A DNA stretch of 64,000 nucleotides, taken from NCBI GenBank assembly GCA_913777615.1, contig CAJYTK010000013.1:124001-188000 (forward strand). The letters are read 5' to 3'. This DNA is from an uncultured Agrobacterium sp. Its GTDB lineage: Bacteria > Pseudomonadota > Alphaproteobacteria > Rhizobiales > Rhizobiaceae. The translations under genes were made by a program, and so were the position numbers. The notes under the pieces are model-generated. The model did not search any database. It was not told the DNA's origin and saw only the letters and a program-made list of their open reading frames with translations. This document shows, piece by piece, positions 56,593-64,000 of the stretch. Within the stretch, counting starts at the first letter, position 1; every line of letters starts with the position of its first letter.

Positions 56593-58668
56593 TCAGATAT
56601 CCAGGTTCTCCGCAAAGGCTGCGCGGTCCTGAATGAAGCGAAAGCGAGCGTCTGCCTTCGTTCCCATCAGGTTATCCACCGCTTCCCGCGTGCCTTCGAA
56701 ATCCACGTCGTCGATTTCCACCCGCAGTAGGGTGCGCTTGGACGGATCCATGGTGGTTTCTTTAAGCTGCGCGGGCAGCATTTCGCCAAGGCCTTTGAAG
56801 CGGCTGATTTCGATTTTGCCGCGGCCCTTGAACTCCGTCTCCATCAATTCCGCGCGGTGAACGTCGTCGCGTGCATAGGCGGACTTCGAGCCTTGCGTGA
56901 TCTTGTAGAGGGGCGGAACGGCCAGATAGAGGTGGCTGCCGCGGATCAGTTCGGGCATTTCCTGATAGAAGAAGGTGATCAGCAGCGAGGCGATATGCGC
57001 GCCGTCCACGTCGGCATCGGTCATGATGATGATACGTTCGTAACGCAAATCTTCGTCGCGGTATTTGGTGCGCGTGCCGCAGCCCAGTGCCTGGATCAGA
57101 TCGGCGATCTGCTGGTTGGCGGAAAGCTTTTCACGGCTGGCACTTCCGACGTTCAGGATCTTGCCGCGAAGCGGCAGGATTGCCTGGTTGGCGCGGTTGC
57201 GCGCCTGCTTGGCGGAGCCACCAGCCGAGTCACCCTCAACGATAAAGAGTTCAGCGCCTTCGGCAGTGTTCTGAGAACAATCTGCGAGCTTGCCCGGCAG
57301 GCGCAACTTGCGCACCGCAGTCTTGCGGTTGACCTCTTTTTCCTTGCGACGGCGCAGACGCTCCTCGCAGCGCTCGATCACCCAGTCCAGAAGCTTGGCG
57401 GCTTCGTTTGGATTGCCGGCGAGGTAATGATCGAAGGGATCGCGCAGCGCGTTCTCGACGATGCGCTGGGCTTCGACGGTGGCGAGTTTATCTTTGGTTT
57501 GGCCGACGAATTCCGGCTCACGAATGAACACGGACAGCATGCCGACCGCTGAAATCATCACGTCATCGGTGGTGATTTCACGGGCACGCTTGTTCTGCGT
57601 CAGTTCGGCATAGTTCTTCAGGCCTTTAGTCAGTGCAATGCGAAGGCCAGCTTCGTGTGTGCCGCCCTCAGGTGTCGGGATGGTGTTGCAATAGGAATGA
57701 ATCTGGCTGTCGCCGCCATACCAGGTGACTGCCCATTCCAGCGCGCCGTGACCGCCGGTCTTTTCCGTTCTCCCTGAAAAGATTTCGCGGGTAACGGTAA
57801 AGTCCTTGCCCAATGTGGCGGAGAGATAATCCTTCAAGCCACCTGGGAAATGGAAGACGGCTTTTTCCGGAATTTCGCCGCCAGCGGGCACGAGGCCCGG
57901 ATCGCAGCTCCAGCGGATTTCGACGCCGCCAAAGAGATAAGCCTTGGAGCGCGCCATACGGAAGATGCGGGCCGCTTCGAACTTGGCGTGCTCGCCGAAG
58001 ATCTGCGCATCCGGATGGAAGCGCACACGCGTTCCCCGGCGATTGTGAACATCGCCCAGTTCTTCAAGAGGACCTTGCGGAATGCCGCGCGAAAAACGCT
58101 GGCGATAAAGCTTGCGATTACGCGCCACTTCCACCTCCAACACGTCGGACAGCGCGTTGACGACGGATACGCCGACACCGTGCAGACCGCCGGAGGTTTC
58201 ATAGGCTTTGCCATCAAATTTGCCGCCTGCATGCAGCTTGGTCATGATGACCTCGAGCGTGGACTTGCCCGGCACTTGTGGATGGTTTTCGACGGGGATA
58301 CCGCGACCGTTATCGCTGACCGTCAGGAAGCCTTCGGCATCAAGATGCACTTCGATGAAGTTGGCGTGTCCCGCGACCGCCTCGTCCATCGAGTTATCGA
58401 TGACTTCGGCAAAAAGGTGGTGCAGCGCTTTTTCGTCCGTGCCGCCAATATACATGCCGGGACGCATGCGTACTGGTTCGAGACCTTCCAGAACGCGGAT
58501 AGACGATGCACCGTAATCATCGCTTGATGAAGTGACTGGGGCAGGTGCCGCTTTTGGCTGCGCGACCGCCTTCGCAGCCGGTGCTGCTGCGTGTGCAGCT
58601 TCCCGCGGTTCTGCTTCAGCGCGGCTTGCTGACGGGAGGCCTGAGAAAAGATCGTTGCTATCGTCCAT
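56593..58668 (-). CDS. parE: DNA topoisomerase IV subunit B
   Basis: ATPase subunit that, with ParC, separates daughter chromosomes. 691 residues. The GHKL ATPase domain shows EVIDNSMDEA, DNGRGIPV and GGLHGVGVSVVNALS; the TOPRIM domain shows ELFIVEGDSAGGSAKQARNR, ILPLRGKILNV and MTDADVDGAHI. The sequence CSQNTAEGAELF ahead of EGDSAGG and the absence of the GyrB insertion favour ParE over GyrB. The N-terminus carries about 50 unconserved Ala/Pro-rich residues. It stands alone on the minus strand between lipA and tpiA. Confidence 0.93.
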   Translation of the reverse strand: MDDSNDLFSGLPSASRAEAEPREAAHAAAPAAKAVAQPKAAPAPVTSSSDDYGASSIRVLEGLEPVRMRPGMYIGGTDEKALHHLFAEVIDNSMDEAVAGHANFIEVHLDAEGFLTVSDNGRGIPVENHPQVPGKSTLEVIMTKLHAGGKFDGKAYETSGGLHGVGVSVVNALSDVLEVEVARNRKLYRQRFSRGIPQGPLEELGDVHNRRGTRVRFHPDAQIFGEHAKFEAARIFRMARSKAYLFGGVEIRWSCDPGLVPAGGEIPEKAVFHFPGGLKDYLSATLGKDFTVTREIFSGRTEKTGGHGALEWAVTWYGGDSQIHSYCNTIPTPEGGTHEAGLRIALTKGLKNYAELTQNKRAREITTDDVMISAVGMLSVFIREPEFVGQTKDKLATVEAQRIVENALRDPFDHYLAGNPNEAAKLLDWVIERCEERLRRRKEKEVNRKTAVRKLRLPGKLADCSQNTAEGAELFIVEGDSAGGSAKQARNRANQAILPLRGKILNVGSASREKLSANQQIADLIQALGCGTRTKYRDEDLRYERIIIMTDADVDGAHIASLLITFFYQEMPELIRGSHLYLAVPPLYKITQGSKSAYARDDVHRAELMETEFKGRGKIEISRFKGLGEMLPAQLKETTMDPSKRTLLRVEIDDVDFEGTREAVDNLMGTKADARFRFIQDRAAFAENLDI

Positions 58669-58850
58669 AGGTCCAGTTCAATCAGATTTTGCCCGGATTT
58701 TGTCCATGCGAGCAGACAGGATACAGACACCGGTTTACGTGTCATGCTACTCAAGCAGGGTACAAAGGGCTGGTGCTTTACCGTAAAGGATTGCGTTGCG
58801 GCAGCCCGGATGGCAAGACTTGTGGCGCAAATGAAACGGTTCCTCAAGGC

Positions 58851-59732
58851 ATGTCCACAGCTCTTTTCACCTTTTGTACTCTTTTCTGCCTCTCTGTTGC
58901 AGCGATGCCCGCCAGCGCTCAAACCAGCGGCGGCCCGCTGAAACCTTTCAAGGACGATCTGTTTTCCGCTCAGACCGTGTTGTCCACCTCGGATAACGGT
59001 TCGTCGCAGGTTATCGAGTATCAGGAACTGCGCGATATCAACGGGCGGGACGAAATCCCAGAGCAGCGAGTAAAACGGCAATATGTCGATCTCGCGCCGA
59101 AAAGCCTCCAAGAGCTGGAAACGATTTCCGTCGGAGGACGCTCTATCGATGTGGGACGCGTCGGACGGGCGAGTGGCCAAGCGTTTACCGTGATTTTCAT
59201 ACACGGCCGGGGTGGGGATCGTCGGCTTGGCATGAAAGACTATACGTTCGGTGGCAACTTCAACCGGCTGAAGAACTTGGCTGTTGAAAATGGCGGTACG
59301 TATTATGCGCCCAGTGTCAAAAGTTTCGATGAGAACGGTGTTGCCGACGTCGCGGCGCTGATTGCCGATGCCAAAGCGAAATCCGGCGGCAAGCCTGTCA
59401 TTCTGGCCTGTGCTTCCATGGGGAGCTTCATTTGCTACGGCATCAGCCGCGATGCGATCGCAGCTGGCGACCTTAAGGGGATGGTTATTCTCGGCGGCGC
59501 GGTAGACCCCGATTTTTCCAAGAGCGCATTGATAAAGGCGAAGAAGCCCGTTTATTTTACGCATGGAAGCTTGGACAAGGTGTATTCCGCCGATCAGCAG
59601 GCCTCTATTTTCCGGGCGCTGTTGAAGGCCGGTGTGCCGACACACTTCACGCTTTTCCAGACAGGCACCCATGGAACGCCAGTCCGCATGACCGACTGGC
59701 GGGCGGTGCTTAACTGGATCTTCGTGCATTAG
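58851..59732 (+). CDS. Exported alpha/beta-hydrolase-fold protein
   Basis: A 293-residue protein with an N-terminal signal peptide ([20 protein letters not shown], cleaved near AQT). The hydrolase fold is indicated by the oxyanion segment [10 protein letters not shown], the nucleophile elbow ACASMGSF and a late His in GTHGTPV. The elbow has Cys where the usual GxSxG has its first Gly. [12 protein letters not shown] provides a candidate Asp. Substrate unknown. The ATG at 58851 gives the signal peptide; the frame is open further upstream without conserved sequence. It is divergent from parE. Confidence 0.78.
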   Translation: MSTALFTFCTLFCLSVAAMPASAQTSGGPLKPFKDDLFSAQTVLSTSDNGSSQVIEYQELRDINGRDEIPEQRVKRQYVDLAPKSLQELETISVGGRSIDVGRVGRASGQAFTVIFIHGRGGDRRLGMKDYTFGGNFNRLKNLAVENGGTYYAPSVKSFDENGVADVAALIADAKAKSGGKPVILACASMGSFICYGISRDAIAAGDLKGMVILGGAVDPDFSKSALIKAKKPVYFTHGSLDKVYSADQQASIFRALLKAGVPTHFTLFQTGTHGTPVRMTDWRAVLNWIFVH

Positions 59733-59868
59733 GCTGGATTACCATCGCTCAAGACAGGGTTTGTACGAAATTCACCAAATTTCGAACCGAAACCTTGCTT
59801 TTTCATCCAATTTCCTATCGCTGTTATCTGAGAAGAACCCGCAAACAATCAAGAGGAACGACTGCTCT

Positions 59869-60639
59869 ATGACCCCAGATATTCGCCCGCTCGTCGCTGG
59901 AAACTGGAAGATGAACGGAACGCGCGCCTCGCTCGATCAGATCAAGGCGATGGCCGAAGGGGTAAAGGGACCGCTCGCGAAAAAGGTCGAGGCGCTGATC
60001 TGCCCGCCTTCGACGCTACTCTATGTCGCGACTGCGCTTTGCGAAGACAGCCCTTTAAAAATCGGCGCGCAGGATTGCCATCAGAATGCGTCCGGCGCTC
60101 ATACGGGCGACATTTCTGCGGAAATGATTGCGGATTGCTTCGGCACACACGTGATCGTGGGACACTCCGAGCGCCGCACCGACCATGCTGAGACGGACCA
60201 TCTCGTGCGCGCTAAGGCCAGTTCTGCCTACGCGGCCGACCTCATCGCCATCATCTGCATTGGCGAGACGGCGGAGCAGCGTAAATCCGGCCAGACGCTC
60301 GACGTGCTTAAGCGCCAGCTTGATGGGTCCTTGCCCGATGAGTCGACCGCCGCCAACACGGTCATCGCCTATGAGCCGGTTTGGGCGATCGGAACAGGCC
60401 TGACGCCAACTGTCGATGACGTGCGGGAAGCGCACGCCTTCATGCGCGATGAGCTCGTCAAGCGCTTCGCCGGCGAGGGGAGGGGCATGCGCATTCTCTA
60501 TGGCGGCTCGGTCAAGCCTTCCAACGCCTTGGAACTGATGGGGATCGACAATGTCGATGGCGCGCTGATCGGCGGTGCGAGCTTGAAAGCGTCCGACTTC
60601 CTGTCCATCTATGCAGCTTACGAGCAGTTGACGGCCTGA
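59869..60639 (+). CDS. tpiA: Triosephosphate isomerase
   Basis: Interconverts dihydroxyacetone phosphate and glyceraldehyde 3-phosphate. 256 residues. Catalytic residues are visible: Lys in AGNWKMNG, His in VGHSERR and Glu in [11 protein letters not shown], with the phosphate-binding YGGSVKPSN. The ATG at 59869 has AAGAGG upstream; the frame is open back to 59761 but the extra residues are not family-like. It leads a tpiA-secG-pyrG run on the plus strand. Confidence 0.97.
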   Translation: MTPDIRPLVAGNWKMNGTRASLDQIKAMAEGVKGPLAKKVEALICPPSTLLYVATALCEDSPLKIGAQDCHQNASGAHTGDISAEMIADCFGTHVIVGHSERRTDHAETDHLVRAKASSAYAADLIAIICIGETAEQRKSGQTLDVLKRQLDGSLPDESTAANTVIAYEPVWAIGTGLTPTVDDVREAHAFMRDELVKRFAGEGRGMRILYGGSVKPSNALELMGIDNVDGALIGGASLKASDFLSIYAAYEQLTA

Positions 60640-60757
60640 TTTTTTCAGGAAAGCTGCCAGGCTTTCGGTTCCCGGGGGCTTGGAATACGCTTTCGCCTCA
60701 TGTAAAGAGCCGCAAACTTCTTCATTGTGCTCCTGATGGGGCATGGAATGGATTGTC

Positions 60758-61258
60758 ATGCAGAACGTACTGATTGTTATTCACCTCATGATCGTGCTGG
60801 CGCTTGTCGGCGTGGTGCTGATCCAGCGCTCCGAAGGCGGTGGCCTCGGTATTGGCGGCGGTTCGGGCTTCATGTCCGCGCGCGGTACCGCTAACGCGCT
60901 GACCCGCACAACGGCGATCCTCGCTGCCCTGTTCTTCGCGACATCCCTCGGCCTTGGTCTCCTGACACGTTACGAATCGCGTCCGACCGACATCCTGAAC
61001 CGTATTCCGGCACAGCAAGGTCAGGGTAACGGCATTCTCGATACGCTCGGACCGTCGTCGACGACACCTTCGCAGGCGCCAGCCAATAATGGCGTTCCGT
61101 CCGCGACCAATGGTGCGTCCAACCAGGCACCTGCACAACAGCAGGCACCGGCAACGACGACGCCAGCAGCACCGGCTGAGGGCGGCGCCGCCGCTCCAGC
61201 TGCACCGGCGCAGCAACCGGCTCCCGCCAACAACAATGGCGTTCCGACCGGCCAATAA
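60758..61258 (+). CDS. secG: Preprotein translocase subunit SecG with long Ala/Pro/Gln tail
   Basis: Small subunit of the SecYEG channel. 166 residues. The conserved part is residues 1-80: first span VLIVIHLMIVLALVGVVLIQ, the SEGGGLGIGGGSGFMSARG loop, and second span ILAALFFATSLGLGLL. A low-complexity tail of about 80 residues rich in Ala, Pro, Gln and Asn follows, much longer than in E. coli SecG but common in rhizobia. The ATG at 60758 was chosen for the conserved start; 60743 would add five residues. Confidence 0.92.
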   Translation: MQNVLIVIHLMIVLALVGVVLIQRSEGGGLGIGGGSGFMSARGTANALTRTTAILAALFFATSLGLGLLTRYESRPTDILNRIPAQQGQGNGILDTLGPSSTTPSQAPANNGVPSATNGASNQAPAQQQAPATTTPAAPAEGGAAAPAAPAQQPAPANNNGVPTGQ

Positions 61259-61280
61259 GGCTCAGTCGACGATCAACAAT

Positions 61281-61313
61281 CCGGCAGGCTGAAAAGCCTG
61301 CCGGTTTTCTTTT
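61281..61313 (+). terminator. Terminator after secG
   Basis: Perfect 10-bp stem CCGGCAGGCT/AGCCTGCCGG with a GAAA tetraloop, followed by TTTTCTTTTG. The strongest terminator in the window. Confidence 0.95.
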
Positions 61314-61405
61314 GTTTAGATTCCGGCTCAGCGTCCACGCGTCATCAACAGATGATTTCGCGATCAATGAAATTGGGACTGGCGGAATCATCTATTAAAA
61401 GGTAA

Positions 61406-63046
<1,641 letters not shown>

Positions 63047-63075
63047 TTGGCCGGAAGAAACAAGATTAAAGATTG

Positions 63076-63106
63076 AAAGGCCGCAGCGATGCGGTCTTTT
63101 GCTTTT
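63076..63106 (+). terminator. Terminator after pyrG
   Basis: Stem AAAGGCCGCA/TGCGGTCTTT (one wobble pair) with a GCGA tetraloop, followed by T-rich TGCTTTT. Confidence 0.88.
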
Positions 63107-63125
63107 ATGAAGAGGACTGGCGCGA

Positions 63126-63764
63126 ATGTTGAAGCTGGATCATTTGGCGATTATTGCTCCGTCACTGGAACTCGGCGCCGATTACATACGCGAGAGGCTC
63201 GGTGTTGAAATGCCCAAAGGTGGCAAGCACCCGCAAATGGGCACGCATAATCTTCTACTGCGCCTCGGCGAGGATGTTTTTCTGGAAGTGATTGCCGTCG
63301 ATCCGGAGGCAGAGCCACCGACGCGACGACGCTGGTTCGGGCTCGATGATGCGGCAGCGGTCCAAGCCGCATGGGACGAGGGGCGGCGGCTACGCGCATG
63401 GGTGGCGCGGACCAGCGACTTTACGGGCGTACTCGCAATGCATGGCGATCTGCTGGGACGCCAGGAGCAGGTGTCACGTGGAGATCGTGAGTGGCTGTTT
63501 GCGGTGGCCGATGATGGATCTTTGCCTCTCGGTGGTGTCGCGCCTTCGGTGATGGATTGGGGCGTGAAAGGCAATCCCGCGTCAGCGATGCCGGATATCG
63601 GCTTTCGGCTGAGGAGCTTCCAGGTCGCGCACCCCGAGGTGAGCCGAATTCAGAAACTTTACGCGGACCTCGATGTCGTCGATCCTCCGGCTGTGATGGA
63701 GGGAGAACAATTTCGCTACATCGCCGAAATAGATACGCCCTATGGCGTCAAACTCTTGAATTAG
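63126..63764 (+). CDS. Glyoxalase-like (VOC superfamily) domain protein
   Basis: A 212-residue protein. It opens LKLDHLAIIAPSLELGADYIRERLGVEMPKGGKHPQMGTHNLLLRLGEDVFLEVIAVDP when read in segments, matching the glyoxalase-like domain family with a His in the first strand and Glu in VFLEVI as candidate metal ligands. The second half holds an M-D-W-G-V-K block and ends RYIAEIDTPYGVKLLN. The reaction is unknown. It follows the pyrG terminator, so it has its own promoter. Confidence 0.83.
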   Translation: MLKLDHLAIIAPSLELGADYIRERLGVEMPKGGKHPQMGTHNLLLRLGEDVFLEVIAVDPEAEPPTRRRWFGLDDAAAVQAAWDEGRRLRAWVARTSDFTGVLAMHGDLLGRQEQVSRGDREWLFAVADDGSLPLGGVAPSVMDWGVKGNPASAMPDIGFRLRSFQVAHPEVSRIQKLYADLDVVDPPAVMEGEQFRYIAEIDTPYGVKLLN

Positions 63765-63896
63765 GACGCACGGGCTACACGTATTGGCGGTGATGCTCCC
63801 TAAAAAGCAGTTCCTAATGTTAATATCACGTCAGAACAAAAATTCGTGATCCGAGTTTACTGCTGAATTTGAACGCCAGCGCGCGAGATCATCGGC

Positions 63897-64000
63897 ATGC
63901 TCACTCAAGTCCTTCGCATTTATTCGCTTCCCGCACTCTGTCTTGGAGGTGCAGCGCTGGTGTTTTCCAACGTTGCATTCGCGCAGGATGCACCGGCCGT
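63897..64000 (+). CDS. Start of a secreted protein, cut by window edge
   Basis: Only 34 codons are visible. They encode a typical signal peptide (MLTQVLRIYSLPALCLGG, then a hydrophobic stretch ending VAFA-QDAPA with a clear cleavage site). No strong ribosome-binding sequence precedes the ATG. The mature protein is beyond the window and cannot be identified. Confidence 0.6.
   Translation, partial: MLTQVLRIYSLPALCLGGAALVFSNVAFAQDAPA

Overview
The window is a gene-dense, high-GC stretch of alphaproteobacterial chromosome. It most resembles the Rhizobium/Agrobacterium group. The clues are the pyruvate dehydrogenase operon whose E1-beta carries its own lipoyl domain, FtsB directly ahead of pdhA, an IalB-family protein, fused NnrE-NnrD, a GAAC-N7-GAAC SOS box, a CTGTCAT-type Pho box and a znuA/znuCB-zur locus. 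I see no rRNA, tRNA, CRISPR array, insertion sequence, integrase or phage gene. Nearly everything is housekeeping metabolism, DNA repair, nutrient regulation and small envelope proteins.

Layout. 1-3.7 kb: trpC (cut by the left edge), trpD and ppiD on the minus strand. 3.9-4.6 kb: a cluster of tiny putative membrane-protein ORFs on the minus strand, with a duplicated operator-like repeat. 4.7-10 kb: coaD, two cyclophilins, queA, tgt and a pabB-type gene on the plus strand. 10-11.7 kb: a phytase-like secreted protein behind a Pho box. 11.7-18.1 kb: recG with a small downstream gene, divergent from sdhE-mfd. 18.2-24.6 kb: small secreted proteins, two EamA transporters, a FrnE-type DsbA protein, an orphan YejA-type binding protein, IalB and HspQ. 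24.7-28.5 kb: the glnB-glnA operon with a sigma-54 promoter, then NnrE-NnrD. 28.5-33.6 kb: a LacI regulator divergent from beta-mannosidase and an aldo/keto reductase. 33.8-38.8 kb: an RcnB-like protein and the zinc regulon (COG0523 GTPase, znuA, znuCB-zur). 38.8-42.4 kb: gamma-carbonic-anhydrase-like protein, FAH-family protein, dusA and a DUF72 protein. 42.4-47.9 kb: uvrA and ssb diverging around an SOS box, an RDD-like protein, and DUF2000 head-to-head with an AraC regulator. 48-56.2 kb: ftsB, pdhA-pdhB-pdhC, an SGNH hydrolase, lpdA, two GlsB-type proteins and lipA. 56.6-64 kb: parE, an alpha/beta hydrolase, tpiA, secG, pyrG, a glyoxalase-fold protein and the start of a secreted protein.

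How the parts work together. Several regulons can be read from the DNA: phosphate (10.03 kb), nitrogen (26.65 kb), zinc (two sites 14/15 identical at 35.39 and 36.56 kb), SOS (45.48 kb) and probably a carbohydrate LacI regulon (29.66-29.82 kb). The pdh block carries E1, E2, E3 and the lipoyl synthase that supplies their cofactor.

The least explained region is 3.9-4.6 kb. Micro-ORFs, each with one predicted membrane segment, lie downstream of two copies of a 37-base repeat that sits where a -35 region would be. No new multi-gene defence or mobile system was found. The other notable oddities are a queuine tRNA-ribosyltransferase that has lost two of its three zinc cysteines, and a divergent gene pair whose start codons share bases.
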